This document shows positions 45,001 through 54,285 of a DNA stretch of 64,000 nucleotides, in pieces. Made by a program: the position numbers and the translations under genes. Position 1 is the stretch's first letter. The number at the start of each line of letters is the position of its first letter. Source of the DNA: Mycoplana rhizolycopersici (GTDB lineage Bacteria > Pseudomonadota > Alphaproteobacteria > Rhizobiales > Rhizobiaceae); NCBI RefSeq assembly GCF_013378445.1, contig NZ_JABXYK010000012.1, positions 1 through 64,000 on the forward strand. The letters are read 5' to 3'. Under the pieces are notes generated by a model. It saw only the letters and a program-made list of their open reading frames with translations. It was not told the origin of the DNA and made no database searches.

Positions 45001-47298
45001 TCATGCAAGGCCGGATCGCACGACCTTCACGGGGACGCCCTTGTAGGCCGGCGTGCCCGATGCCGGATCATAGTCGCTGAGCGCAACCACGGTGTTCATC
45101 TCCGGATAGTAGCCGGCAATCGATCCTCTCGGAATGTCGTAGGCCACGGCCGTGTAGCCGCTGACGGTGCGGGGGGCGCCATCCGATGCGACGAGGGAGC
45201 TGACGTCGATCAGGTCGCCTTCCGACAGGCCTCGCGCCGCAAGGTCGTGCCGGTTCATGAAAACGACGTCCCTGCGCCCGAAGACGCCGCGGTAACGGTC
45301 GTTGAGGCCGTAGACCGTCGTGTTGTACTGGTCGTGGCTGCGCAACGTCGTGAGCACGAGGGCGTCCGGGTCGCCCTGTCGCGGATCTTCGTCCAGCCCC
45401 GGGGCAAGCAGGAAGACCGCCTTGCCGGACGGCGTCTTCCAGCGCCGGTCCGAAGCGGCGACGTCAAGGCGAAAGCCACCGGGCACGCGGATGCGTTTGT
45501 TGAAGTCGTTGAAGTCGGGGAAGACGACTTCGATCTTTTCCCGGATGCGGTCATAGTCGGCAATCAGGACGTCCCAGTCGATGCCGTGACGGTCGCCGAG
45601 CGTCGCCTTGGCGATGCCGGCGATGATCGCCGGCTCCGATCTCAGCATCTCGCTTGGGGGGTTGAGAAAGCCCCTGGAGGCATGCACCATCGACATCGAA
45701 TCCTCGACCGTCACCGACTGCGGGCCCGAGGCCTGCGTATCGAGGTCGGTGCGGCCGAAGCACGGCAGCACGATCGAGACCTTCGCGGTCAGAAGGTGCG
45801 ACCGGTTGAGCTTGGTGGCGATGTGGACGGCCAAGTCGAGCTTGCGCATGCCCGCGAAGATCGCGCCCGGATCTGGCATCGCAACGGCGAGGTTGCCGCC
45901 GAGACAGACGAGCGCCCTGGACCTTCCGTCGATGATGGCTTCGGCCGTCTCGACGGCATTGTGGCCCTTGGTGATCGAGGGGCGGAAACCGAAGGCGCGC
46001 TCGATGCCGTCCGCAAGCGACGGCCCGGGAATCTCGGTGATGCCGACGGTGCGGTTGCCCTGGACGTTTGAATGGCCGCGCAGGGGGCAGATGCCGGCGC
46101 CGGTCCGGCCGATATTGCCTCGGAGCATCAGGAAGTTGGCGATCTGCTGCACGTTGGCGGTGCCGTGGCGATGCTGGGTGATGCCCATGCCATAGCAGAG
46201 GATCACGTTCTCCGCGTTGATGTAGACATCGGCGGCACTCTCCAGTGCTTCATAGGTCAGGCCGGAGACGGCGAGAATCCGGTCCCATGGCGCTTGCTCC
46301 ATGTCCTTGCGGAACGCCTCGAACCCTTGCGTGTGCTCTTCGATGAAGGCCCGGTCGATGATGCCGTGCCGGCCGGCAGCAAGCGCTGCCGCATCCTTTT
46401 CGAGGACGATCTTCATGATGCCTTTCAATGCCGCGAGATCGCCGCCGGCCCGGACCTGATGGTAGGCCGAGGCGATGGGCGTCGATGACAGCGTGGCCAT
46501 TTCGACCGGGTTCTGCGGGGCTGCAAACTTTTCCAGCGCGCGTTCCTTCAGCGGATTGAAGACGATGATGGGAACGCCGCGTCGGGACGCATTGTGCAGC
46601 GTCGTCATCATGCGGGGGTGGTTGGTGCCGGGATTGTGGCCGAAGCTGAAGATCGCATCGGCGGAATCGAAATCCTCCAGCGTCACGGTGCCTTTGCCGA
46701 CGCCGATGGACTGCGGCAGCCCGACGCTGGTTGCCTCGTGACACATGTTGGAACAGTCGGGGAAGTTGTTGGTGCCGAAGGCGCGCACGAACAGCTGGTA
46801 GAGGAACGCGGCCTCGTTTGACGCGCGGCCGGAAGTATAGAACTCGGCCTCGTTCGGGCTTTCCAGCTTGCCCAGCTCTGCCCCGATGATCGCAAACGCA
46901 TCCTCCCAGGAAATCGGCAGGTAACGATCGCTGTCATGGTCGAAGATCATCGGATGTGTCAGGCGTCCCTGGTCTTCCAGTTGATGGTCGGTCCAGTGCC
47001 AGAGCGAGCTGACGGTGTTCTCCGCAAAGAATTCGGGCAGCACACGCTTGGCCGTCGATTCCCATGTGATCGCCTTCGCGCCGTTCTCGCAGAATTCGAA
47101 GGAGGAGGTGTGCTTCGGGTCGGGCCAGGCGCAGCCGGGGCAGTCGAACCCCTCCGGCTGGTTGGCCTTGAGAAGCGTGGCTGTTCCCTGGGCCACGATC
47201 TGCTGATGTGCCAGGGTGCTGGCGACCGCCTTCAACGCCCCCCAGCCACCGGCCGGCGCGTCATACTGTTCGATGCCTTCGGGACGCTTGTTTGTCAT
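45001..47298 (-). CDS. FdhF/YdeP-like molybdopterin oxidoreductase
   Basis: 765 residues. The N-terminal FDCPGCAWPDP, SWEDAFAIIG, FPDCSNMCHEATSVGL, CYGMGITQHRHGTANVQQIANF and MLRGNIGRTGAGICPLRGHSN segments match the FdhF-like (YdeP) branch of molybdopterin enzymes, with the C-terminal molydop-binding domain (RHDLAARGLSEGDLIDV). It lacks the N-terminal four-cysteine iron-sulphur motif of true formate dehydrogenases. YdeP has been linked to acid resistance, but the reaction is unknown. The ATG at 47298 follows GGAGTGAG. No chaperone (FdhD) gene is near. It runs in the same direction as the PAS kinase upstream. Confidence 0.85.
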   Translation of the reverse strand: MTNKRPEGIEQYDAPAGGWGALKAVASTLAHQQIVAQGTATLLKANQPEGFDCPGCAWPDPKHTSSFEFCENGAKAITWESTAKRVLPEFFAENTVSSLWHWTDHQLEDQGRLTHPMIFDHDSDRYLPISWEDAFAIIGAELGKLESPNEAEFYTSGRASNEAAFLYQLFVRAFGTNNFPDCSNMCHEATSVGLPQSIGVGKGTVTLEDFDSADAIFSFGHNPGTNHPRMMTTLHNASRRGVPIIVFNPLKERALEKFAAPQNPVEMATLSSTPIASAYHQVRAGGDLAALKGIMKIVLEKDAAALAAGRHGIIDRAFIEEHTQGFEAFRKDMEQAPWDRILAVSGLTYEALESAADVYINAENVILCYGMGITQHRHGTANVQQIANFLMLRGNIGRTGAGICPLRGHSNVQGNRTVGITEIPGPSLADGIERAFGFRPSITKGHNAVETAEAIIDGRSRALVCLGGNLAVAMPDPGAIFAGMRKLDLAVHIATKLNRSHLLTAKVSIVLPCFGRTDLDTQASGPQSVTVEDSMSMVHASRGFLNPPSEMLRSEPAIIAGIAKATLGDRHGIDWDVLIADYDRIREKIEVVFPDFNDFNKRIRVPGGFRLDVAASDRRWKTPSGKAVFLLAPGLDEDPRQGDPDALVLTTLRSHDQYNTTVYGLNDRYRGVFGRRDVVFMNRHDLAARGLSEGDLIDVSSLVASDGAPRTVSGYTAVAYDIPRGSIAGYYPEMNTVVALSDYDPASGTPAYKGVPVKVVRSGLA

Positions 47299-47356
47299 CT
47301 CTCTCACTCCATCGCCATTTCGGGCAGGATCGCAAGCAGAGGGCAGGCATTCAATC

Positions 47357-47388
47357 ATACCCGGGTTTGCCGGGGCAAACCCGGGTAT
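47357..47388. terminator. Perfect 15-base inverted repeat after the PAS kinase gene
   Basis: ATACCCGGGTTTGCC at 47357-47371 and its exact complement at 47374-47388 are separated by two bases, four bases past the kinase stop. It is a strong hairpin in either direction. No T run follows on the minus strand, so it may insulate the molybdoenzyme gene or be a small dispersed palindrome. Confidence 0.65.
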
Positions 47389-47391
47389 AGT

Positions 47392-49368
47392 TCAGACCGA
47401 GGGCGCTGCCGCGTGAACGGGACCTTCCGCCGCGGGATAATAGATGCCGCCGGGAATACGGATCTCCACCACCGCACCCTTCCTGTCGCCCCGGTTGGAG
47501 AGCGAAATCGTGCCGCCATGGGCGGTGACGATCGAGCGGCACATGGCAAGGCCCAGTCCCATGCCGTTGGGTTTCGTCGTGTTGAAGGCCTTGAACAGCG
47601 CTTCCCCGGTCTCGGCATCGATTCCGCTGCCGGTGTCGGCAAAGCCGATCAGCAGGCCCTCGTCGTCGACCTGCGTGCGGATCGTCAGCTTGCGTTCCGG
47701 CGACCCCGCCATTTCCATCGCCTGCATGGCATTGGTGATGACGTTCAGGAACGTCTGCTGCAGCAGCACCCGGTCTGCCTGGATCAGCGCGGGTCCGGCG
47801 CGCAGATCCACCTCGAGGTCGACGTCGTGGGCTGCAAGTTCCTTGCGCTTGAGGCTGATTGCCTCGAAAACCGCGGCATCGACCGCCACTTCGCCCGTGT
47901 CCGGCTTGGCCTTGCCCAGCAGCATCCGCACACGCTTGACGACCTCGGAGGCGTGCTCCGTCGAGACGATCGCCTCGTTGAGCGCCAGGCGGGCTTCCTC
48001 CAGATCGGGCTGGTCGCGCTTGAGCCAGCGTTGCGCCGCCTGGACGAAGGCCATGATGGCGGCCAGCGGCTGGTTGACCTCGTGGGCGATCGAGGCCGAG
48101 ATCTCGCCGATCATCGCCGCCCGTGACGCACTCTCGAGTTCCCGCCGCGAAGTTTCCAGTGCTTCCTGGAAGTCGAGCCGCTCGGTGATGTCGATGACGC
48201 TGGCCTGAATCCGGTCCAGCGGCGTGCCGTCCGGCGGGAAGCTGAGCATGACGATGACGGGGATGATGCGGCCCGAGCGGTTGACGACGGTGGTTTCGGC
48301 CTGAAACGTCGGATGCCCCTCGTCGATCGCAACGAGGCATTGCGCAAAGGTCGTGTCGCTGTCCGGCAGGAACTCATCGAGACGGGAAAAGAAATCCTGC
48401 TTGCGCTCGATATCCATCAGTTTCAGGGCGGTCTCGTTGACGTCGGTGACGCGGACAAGCCTTCGCATCCGCCTCACGAATTCCGGGTGCTCGGCGAGGT
48501 ATTTGCGGACGTCGGTAACGCCGCGTGCGCGCAGGGCCGACAGTTCAGCCTTGACGTCCCGCAGGTCGTGCTCCCAGACCGCCACCGCCAGCGTTTCGAA
48601 GATCGTGCGGTACCTGTGCTCACTGGCCTTCAAGGCCGCTTCGGACGCCTTCCTCTCGGAGATGTCTATCGCCGTTTCCAGCACGGTCTCGATGCCGCGG
48701 CTGGTGTTGCGCTCGAGTTGCCAGCGCGTGAAGATGTCGACGGTGCGGCCGCTCTTTGTGCGAACGACGAGTTCGCCCTGCCAGCTGCCATTGGCAAGGA
48801 GCGAAAATTCCGCCTCGTTGCGCGAGATGGGGAAGGTTGCGGGAAGCAATTGGTCGGCATCCCTGCCGATCGCTTCCTTCTCCGACCAGCCATAGAGCGC
48901 TTCCGCGCCGCGGTTCCAGTAAATGACCTTTCCGGCAGCATCCCTGAGAAAGATCGCATCGCTGGTCAATTCGAGCAGGCGCGCCTGGCCCTTCAGGGCG
49001 ATGAGATCGTTGCGGCGGCGAAGAAGCAGTGCTGTCGTCACGAGGTTGGCCGACAAGCTGAACAGAAGACGCAGCAGCGCCTGGGTGTCGGAATGAAAGC
49101 CGTGAACGGCGATGAAGCTGATGACCGTCAGCAGGATGCAAACGGCGGAGCAAAACCTGATCGCGCGCCTGTCGCCGACGTCGCCGGCAATGACGATGAC
49201 CAGCACGTAGAGCACTGCCACAGCGCTGCCGAGCGAGGTGAAACTGTCGATGGCGAAAATGACTGTGGCCAGCGCAATGGCCGCAGCCGTGCGGTACCGG
49301 TGGGCGCCCCAGCCCGAGCCGACGAAGCCGATCCTGTCCCGTGTGCGATCAACGACCTGCTGATCCAT
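47392..49368 (-). CDS. PAS-domain sensor histidine kinase, FixL-like
   Basis: 658 residues. Three or four N-terminal hydrophobic helices (about 27-115) form a membrane module. Two PAS domains follow (about 125-240 and 245-400; DAIFLRDAAGKVIYWNRGAE and a second sensing segment). The HisKA box is EISASIAHEVNQPLAAI, the FixL/DctB type, and the ATPase has ADTGSGID and GMGLGLAMCRS. No response regulator is adjacent, so it is an orphan or acts on a distant partner. It diverges from an AraC regulator gene, with a repeat-bearing gap between. Confidence 0.88.
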   Translation of the reverse strand: MDQQVVDRTRDRIGFVGSGWGAHRYRTAAAIALATVIFAIDSFTSLGSAVAVLYVLVIVIAGDVGDRRAIRFCSAVCILLTVISFIAVHGFHSDTQALLRLLFSLSANLVTTALLLRRRNDLIALKGQARLLELTSDAIFLRDAAGKVIYWNRGAEALYGWSEKEAIGRDADQLLPATFPISRNEAEFSLLANGSWQGELVVRTKSGRTVDIFTRWQLERNTSRGIETVLETAIDISERKASEAALKASEHRYRTIFETLAVAVWEHDLRDVKAELSALRARGVTDVRKYLAEHPEFVRRMRRLVRVTDVNETALKLMDIERKQDFFSRLDEFLPDSDTTFAQCLVAIDEGHPTFQAETTVVNRSGRIIPVIVMLSFPPDGTPLDRIQASVIDITERLDFQEALETSRRELESASRAAMIGEISASIAHEVNQPLAAIMAFVQAAQRWLKRDQPDLEEARLALNEAIVSTEHASEVVKRVRMLLGKAKPDTGEVAVDAAVFEAISLKRKELAAHDVDLEVDLRAGPALIQADRVLLQQTFLNVITNAMQAMEMAGSPERKLTIRTQVDDEGLLIGFADTGSGIDAETGEALFKAFNTTKPNGMGLGLAMCRSIVTAHGGTISLSNRGDRKGAVVEIRIPGGIYYPAAEGPVHAAAPSV

Positions 49369-49446
49369 CCGATCACCTCTTCATGCATCCCGGGTCTCGA
49401 TCTCGGGCATTGGGTCTGGATACTGGTCCAACCGGCTCCGCCCATC

Positions 49447-49499
49447 TTGTACGATGGGAGCCTGTTTTGCACGATATGGACACGAACTTGCGCGGATGG
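49447..49499 (+). promoter_or_regulatory. Three phased direct repeats between the PAS kinase and AraC genes
   Basis: TTGTACGAT at 49447, TTGCACGAT at 49467 and the weaker TTGCGCGGAT at 49488 lie 20 and 21 bases apart, each followed within a few bases by GG. Helically phased direct repeats are the usual layout of AraC-family half-sites. They lie in the 159-base gap between the divergent kinase and AraC genes. Confidence 0.5.
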
Positions 49500-49527
49500 C
49501 CGCAGTTCGGGTCCTTGCGACCCCCTG

Positions 49528-50538
49528 ATGCGTTGCCAGCCCGAAATCGTCGAACTATGTTCGCGTCAACAAAGTCGGATCGGTGATCTGCAAGCAAGGC
49601 GCCGGCCGGGAGAAGCGGAAGCGTTGACCTCATTCCTGCACGATACCGCACGTCACGGGCCGTATTTCGGCTTTGCCGAAGCGCCGCGTTGCGTGACCGC
49701 CCCGATCGGGAAGGCCCGCTTCTCGGTCAGCCGCCTGCATTGCGAGGTCGCGCCGGGCGAGGCGAGGGTACTGACCATCCCCCCCCAGGACGCCTATTTC
49801 GTGATGTTGTACCTCGAAGACGTGGCGCATTGCGACGTCCTGCATGACGGCTCGTCCACCGGAACGAGGCGCTATCCTCAAGGCTCGATCTGTCTCGTGC
49901 ATCTCGCGGATGGGGCCGTCATCCGTCTCTCCAGCACTCTGGATTCGCTGGGTTTCATTGTTCCAAAGGCGCTGTTCGAGGAGCTCGACCAGATCGCGCC
50001 CGGTACGAGCGACGGCAGGCTCGAATGCCGGCGCGGCGAGAGCGACGCGGTGATCGCAAATCTGGGAACCGCCTTTCTCGCCATGTTCGACAGGGGGCAA
50101 GCGCCACTGCCGGTGACGTTCAAGCACATGGCCATCGCGCTTTGCGGGCATCTCCTGCACCGCTATGGCGCAGGCCGGACGTCACGCGATGGAACATTCG
50201 CCGCTTCTCTGTCGGCGGGGCAGGAAGTCGCTGCGAAGACGTATATCGCCAGAAACCTGAGCCGTTCGGCCATCCCGGTGTCGGCCATTGCAGCGGCGGC
50301 CGGGCTGCCGGCCAGTTGCTTTGCGCAGAGCTTCCAGAAGGCGGTCGGGTGCACGCTCGCGCAATGGGTGAACGGATCGCGGGTGGCGCGCGCGAAAGAG
50401 CTTCTTGCGCAGCGCACGCTGTCGCTGAAGACGATTGCCGGCGAATGCGGTTTTTCCGACCAGGCGCAGTTCAACAGGGTTTTTGCCAAAGCGACGGGCA
50501 TGCCGCCGGCCGTCTGGCGGATGACGCGGCTGCAATAG
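49528..50538 (+). CDS. AraC-family transcriptional regulator
   Basis: The 336-residue reading has an AraC_binding-like N-terminal region (LTIPPQDAYFVMLYLEDVAHCD) and a C-terminal pair of helix-turn-helix motifs (ISAIAAAAGLPASCFAQSFQKAVG, then AGECGFSDQAQFNRVFAKATG). The ATG at 49528 lacks a clear ribosome site, and a start some 30 codons in is possible. It is divergent from the PAS kinase and followed after 15 bases by another AraC gene of the same type. Confidence 0.8.
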   Translation: MRCQPEIVELCSRQQSRIGDLQARRRPGEAEALTSFLHDTARHGPYFGFAEAPRCVTAPIGKARFSVSRLHCEVAPGEARVLTIPPQDAYFVMLYLEDVAHCDVLHDGSSTGTRRYPQGSICLVHLADGAVIRLSSTLDSLGFIVPKALFEELDQIAPGTSDGRLECRRGESDAVIANLGTAFLAMFDRGQAPLPVTFKHMAIALCGHLLHRYGAGRTSRDGTFAASLSAGQEVAAKTYIARNLSRSAIPVSAIAAAAGLPASCFAQSFQKAVGCTLAQWVNGSRVARAKELLAQRTLSLKTIAGECGFSDQAQFNRVFAKATGMPPAVWRMTRLQ

Positions 50539-50553
50539 CAGCCGTATCCCGCT

Positions 50554-51474
50554 ATGATCCGATCGCAGCGTGACGCCCGGACGGGCCCTGGCGGCACAGG
50601 TTTCGAAATTCGACAAGGGCATGAAATGCCGGACTCACTATCCAGATCGAGCATCACGGTTTCCGGAATCGAGATCACGCGTCTGCGCTACGGCGGCGAC
50701 GATCTCGCGCCGATGCCTGCGTCTGCCCGGCAGGAGGCCTTCAGCGCCATCATCCAGCTCGCCGACTTCAGGCGGCACCGGCTGTGGCGGGAGGGGGTGC
50801 TTGTCCATGACGGCGGGCACGAGCGCGGCGCGCTTGCCGTCACGGACCTGCGGGAAAGCTGGCAATGCCATCACCTCTCTCCGTTCGACAACATCCGCTT
50901 CCACCTGCCATTTGCGCAATTGCGTGAATTTGCCGCCGAGGCCGGACGGCTGGAATACTCCGGGCTGGAAAGCGTCGCCGGGAAGAAGGACGGTGTGGTT
51001 CTCGGCATAGCGCAGGCATTGCTGCCGGCGCTGGAAAGCCCGCAGGACGCCGGACAGCTGTTTCTGGAGCACATCGGCATGGCTCTGCTGACCCATCTCA
51101 CGCAGAGATATGGCGGCGTGCATTTCCCGCCGCGCAAGAGGGGAACGCTGGCTTCTTGGCAGGAGAAACGGGCGACGGAGCTGCTTGCCGGCCGGGCGAA
51201 CAGCCAGATCTCGATCGCCGAACTTGCGCAGGCGTGCGAGCTGTCGCGCAGCTATTTCATCAAGGCCTTCCGCGAGACGTTCGGAAAGACGCCCTACCGG
51301 TGGCTGACGGAATATCGCGTCGCGCGCGCCCGCGACCTTTTGAAGTCCGACATGCCGATCGCCGAAGTGGCGGCCGCATGCGGCTTTGCCGACCAGAGCC
51401 ATCTCACGCGGGTCTTTTCCGAGATGACCGGGGAGACGCCGGGCAACTGGCGGCGCAGGGGGCGTGCCGGCTGA
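50554..51474 (+). CDS. AraC-family transcriptional regulator
   Basis: 306 residues. The N-terminal sensing domain (HHLSPFDNIRFHLPFAQLREF) resembles regulators that bind small aromatic or amide ligands. The C-terminal two-motif domain is SIAELAQACELSRSYFIKAFRETFG and AAACGFADQSHLTRVFSEMTG. The start may be 50554 or the ATG 24 codons later (MPDSLSRSSI). It follows the first AraC gene by 15 bases and leads toward the RTX gene, a possible target. It shares overall form with the third AraC gene at 53377. Confidence 0.83.
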   Translation: MIRSQRDARTGPGGTGFEIRQGHEMPDSLSRSSITVSGIEITRLRYGGDDLAPMPASARQEAFSAIIQLADFRRHRLWREGVLVHDGGHERGALAVTDLRESWQCHHLSPFDNIRFHLPFAQLREFAAEAGRLEYSGLESVAGKKDGVVLGIAQALLPALESPQDAGQLFLEHIGMALLTHLTQRYGGVHFPPRKRGTLASWQEKRATELLAGRANSQISIAELAQACELSRSYFIKAFRETFGKTPYRWLTEYRVARARDLLKSDMPIAEVAAACGFADQSHLTRVFSEMTGETPGNWRRRGRAG

Positions 51475-51616
51475 CGGTGCGTGGGCTATCCGGCTGGCGG
51501 CAGACACCTGGCAGTCCGATCGACTTGCGAAACCGGCAGGATCGAAGCATATGTTTACCATCGCCCGCTAATCTCCGGCGCTCGTTGGAGTGTTTTCCCT
51601 TTTCTTCGGCAGACTG

Positions 51617-51638
51617 GTCTATGGAAGCTGCCATAGAC
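51617..51638 (+). promoter_or_regulatory. Eight-base dyad just upstream of the RTX gene
   Basis: GTCTATGG and CCATAGAC are perfect complements around a six-base AAGCTG spacer, 20 bases before the RTX start codon. It could be a regulator operator or an RNA hairpin near the ribosome site. Confidence 0.45.
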
Positions 51639-51657
51639 GCCTGCACATGATGAGCAG

Positions 51658-53331
51658 ATGACGAAAAAGATTGTGATCACCGCCAATCGCACGACCGCCG
51701 TGTCGGTGCCCGGCAGCGGCACGGAATTGGTGGTCAACGCGAAGGTGACCGTTGATGCGGCCGCGACGGCGCTGATTGCCACCGGCAAGGCGACCGATCG
51801 CGCCTTCTACATCAACGGCACACTTGTCTCCGCCTCCGGCTATGCGGTGGAGTTCGGGGCAAAGGGCGTGGACGACAGTGAAAGTCTGTTCGTCATCGGA
51901 AAGACGGGCAAGGTCTCCGGCAAGGCCAATGGCATGGACATCCGCAGCGGCGGACTGGAGCTTGTCAATCACGGCACGATCGAGGCGGCGCAGACGACCC
52001 TTTCGATTTCGGGCGCTGCGACCAAGCTCGTCAACAACGGCCTTGTCTCATCGTTTGCAGGAAGCGTCTTGAAGGCTCTCGGCAAGAGTGAGATGGTCAT
52101 CAACAATGGCTCGATGAAGGCGGTTGGCGATGCGCTGATGCTGTCGGGTTCTTCCGCCAGCCTCACCAACAATGGCGAGGTCGTCTCGACCAAAGCGCAT
52201 GCGGTCGTGTCGTCGGCGTCCTCCGCCGTCCTCACCAATCACGGCACGCTCAAGGGGCACACCGATGCGATCGTCTCGACCGGCAAGGCGGTGACGATCA
52301 CAAGCGACGGGCTCGTGGCCTCGACGAAGGGGTCGGCGATTATCGCCTCCGGCGCCAAGGCCATCGTGACGAACAACGACGGCACGCTGAAAGCCGCAAA
52401 GAATGCCGTCGTGGTGAGCGGCGACGGCTCGAAGGTGACGAACAACGGCTCCATCTCCTCGTCCGCCTATGCCATCTCGGTCGATGCGGACAAGGCGACT
52501 GTGACCAACAACAAGACGATCAAGGCTGCGGGCGGCATCGAGATCGATGGCGGTGCCGCGACGGTCAGCAACTACGGCACGATCCATGCGACGAAGGCAA
52601 AGACGGCCGCGGTCGATTTCACCGACGCAGCGGCCTCGACCTTCCACAATTACGGCCTCGTCCAGAGCACCGGCACCGCTTTCCTCGGCGGCAGCGGTGT
52701 GCAGTCGGTGTTCAACAGCGGAACGATCAAGGGATCAGTGATCCTCGGCGTCGGCAACGACTATTTCGACGGCACCGGCGGCAAGGTGACGGGCAGCGTG
52801 CAGGGCGGCAAGGGCAACGACGTCTATGTCATCAGCGACGCCGCAACGAAGCTCGTCGAACGCGCCGGCGAGGGCACCGATCTCGTCAAGTCGAGCGTCA
52901 GCCTTGCGCTTGGCGCCAACTTCGAAAACCTGACGCTGACCGGCTCGGCCAACATCAAGGCCACCGGCAACTCGCTGGCCAACCAGTTGCACGGCAATTC
53001 CGGCAACAACGTCATCAAGGGCGGCGGCGGCAACGACACGATCTGGGGCCACGGCGGCAACGACATCCTGACCGGGGGAGGGGGCTCCGACCATTTCGTT
53101 TTTGCGAGCGGCGACGGCAAGGACACCATCACCGACTTTACGGCAACCGGCTCCAGGCATGACGTGCTGGACCTCTCAAGCCTCGCCAGCATCACGAGCT
53201 ATGCGGACCTGACGAAGAACCACATGAAGCAGGTGGGCGCGGATGTCCTGATCGATGGGCATAACGGCGACACGATCCTTTTGACGGACGTCAAGATCGC
53301 AACGCTGGACAAGGGCGACTTCGTCTTGTGA
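51658..53331 (+). CDS. Secreted RTX-type protein with repetitive N-terminal half
   Basis: 557 residues with no N-terminal signal peptide. Residues about 60-355 are built of imperfect repeats of roughly 20-25 residues containing T/V-x-NNG and following small-residue strands (VTNNGSISS, LTNNGEVVS, VSNYGTIHA), likely a beta-helix. Residues about 375-490 carry calcium-binding nonapeptides (GGKGNDVYV, GGGGNDTIW, GHGGNDILT), followed by DVLDLSSLASI. Such proteins are exported by type I secretion through a C-terminal signal. The start is the ATG at 51658, without a clear ribosome site. No TolC/ABC secretion genes lie in the window. A surface adhesin or polysaccharide-binding role is possible. Confidence 0.83.
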   Translation: MTKKIVITANRTTAVSVPGSGTELVVNAKVTVDAAATALIATGKATDRAFYINGTLVSASGYAVEFGAKGVDDSESLFVIGKTGKVSGKANGMDIRSGGLELVNHGTIEAAQTTLSISGAATKLVNNGLVSSFAGSVLKALGKSEMVINNGSMKAVGDALMLSGSSASLTNNGEVVSTKAHAVVSSASSAVLTNHGTLKGHTDAIVSTGKAVTITSDGLVASTKGSAIIASGAKAIVTNNDGTLKAAKNAVVVSGDGSKVTNNGSISSSAYAISVDADKATVTNNKTIKAAGGIEIDGGAATVSNYGTIHATKAKTAAVDFTDAAASTFHNYGLVQSTGTAFLGGSGVQSVFNSGTIKGSVILGVGNDYFDGTGGKVTGSVQGGKGNDVYVISDAATKLVERAGEGTDLVKSSVSLALGANFENLTLTGSANIKATGNSLANQLHGNSGNNVIKGGGGNDTIWGHGGNDILTGGGGSDHFVFASGDGKDTITDFTATGSRHDVLDLSSLASITSYADLTKNHMKQVGADVLIDGHNGDTILLTDVKIATLDKGDFVL

Positions 53332-53376
53332 TCAGTAATCCTGTGACCCCCAGCGGTCGCAGGCGATAACCGTCGT

Positions 53377-54285
53377 CTACGACAGGATCAATCGCCGCCA
53401 TTCCCCCGGCGTCGCTCCCACCGATCTTGAAAAGCTGCGCGTGAAGTGGCTCTGGCCGGCGAAGCCGCAGGCGGTGGCGATTTCGGCCAGCGATAGCGTC
53501 GTCGTCCGCATCAGCACCTTGGAGCGCTCTATGCGCCTTTGCAGCATCCAGCGGTTGGGTGTCATGCCGGCGGTGATCCGAAAGGCCTTGACGAAATAGA
53601 GCGGGGTCAGGCCGCACGCGGCTGCGATCGCCGCAAGCGGCAGGTCGCCGTCAAGATTTGCCTCGATCATCGCCGTCGCGCGCTGCAGTTGCCAGGGCGC
53701 AAGTCCACCGGCGTGCACGGTTGCGGGCTCCTTCGCCTCGCCGTAGGTGACGGCCACGTGTGCCGCGAGGGCAAGCGCCATGTGGTCGAGAAACAGGCGG
53801 CTGGCGGCCTTCGGCTCATCGAGCGCCGGCAGCAGTGCCGCGACCAGCCCCCGCACCGTCGGATCGTCGACATCCGCACCCGGTCTGACGTTCAGCGTCT
53901 CGATGCGGCGCGGTCCAATATCCTCCTCCAGCGACGTCAGCGCGGCGCGCGGCAGGTGGAAATTCACGCAGTCGAATTCAGACTTCATGTCCGCCTGCCA
54001 GAGGCGGTTGTAGTCGTAGAGCGTGAAATTGCCCTTCCGCGCGAACGGAAAATCCACCTTGCGCCCGTCCACCCAGAGGTCGCCGCGATAGTCGCGCAGC
54101 TGCACCGACAACAGGAAGGCGTCCTCGGCGACATGCTGGTCCACAAAGCCGTGGTTGGGCGAATTTCGCGTCAGTCGCGTGGTGGTGACCACGCTCCTGT
54201 CGAGCACGGAAGCCTGTAGCGTCGTTGCCTGCCTGACGCGGAGATACTCCATGTACTGGTTGTTGCCGGCAGATCGCCTTTGCAT
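53377..54285 (-). CDS. AraC-family regulator, divergent from the hydrolase run
   Basis: 302 residues with an N-terminal sensing region (LLSVQLRDYRGDLWVDGRKV) and C-terminal motifs LAAIAAACGLTPLYFVKAFRITAG and EIATACGFAGQSHFTRSFSRSVG. It is transcribed away from the YcaC-like hydrolase gene, with three phased 11-base repeats in the 298-base gap, so it probably controls that run. Its inducer may be the compound broken down by the hydrolases. It converges on the RTX gene with 45 bases between. Confidence 0.86.
   Translation of the reverse strand: MQRRSAGNNQYMEYLRVRQATTLQASVLDRSVVTTTRLTRNSPNHGFVDQHVAEDAFLLSVQLRDYRGDLWVDGRKVDFPFARKGNFTLYDYNRLWQADMKSEFDCVNFHLPRAALTSLEEDIGPRRIETLNVRPGADVDDPTVRGLVAALLPALDEPKAASRLFLDHMALALAAHVAVTYGEAKEPATVHAGGLAPWQLQRATAMIEANLDGDLPLAAIAAACGLTPLYFVKAFRITAGMTPNRWMLQRRIERSKVLMRTTTLSLAEIATACGFAGQSHFTRSFSRSVGATPGEWRRLILS

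Noticed and set aside
48313-49527. Long upstream extension of the first AraC frame, antisense to the PAS kinase
   Set aside because: The extension is opposite a well-supported kinase gene and shows no domain; the AraC-like part begins near 49528.
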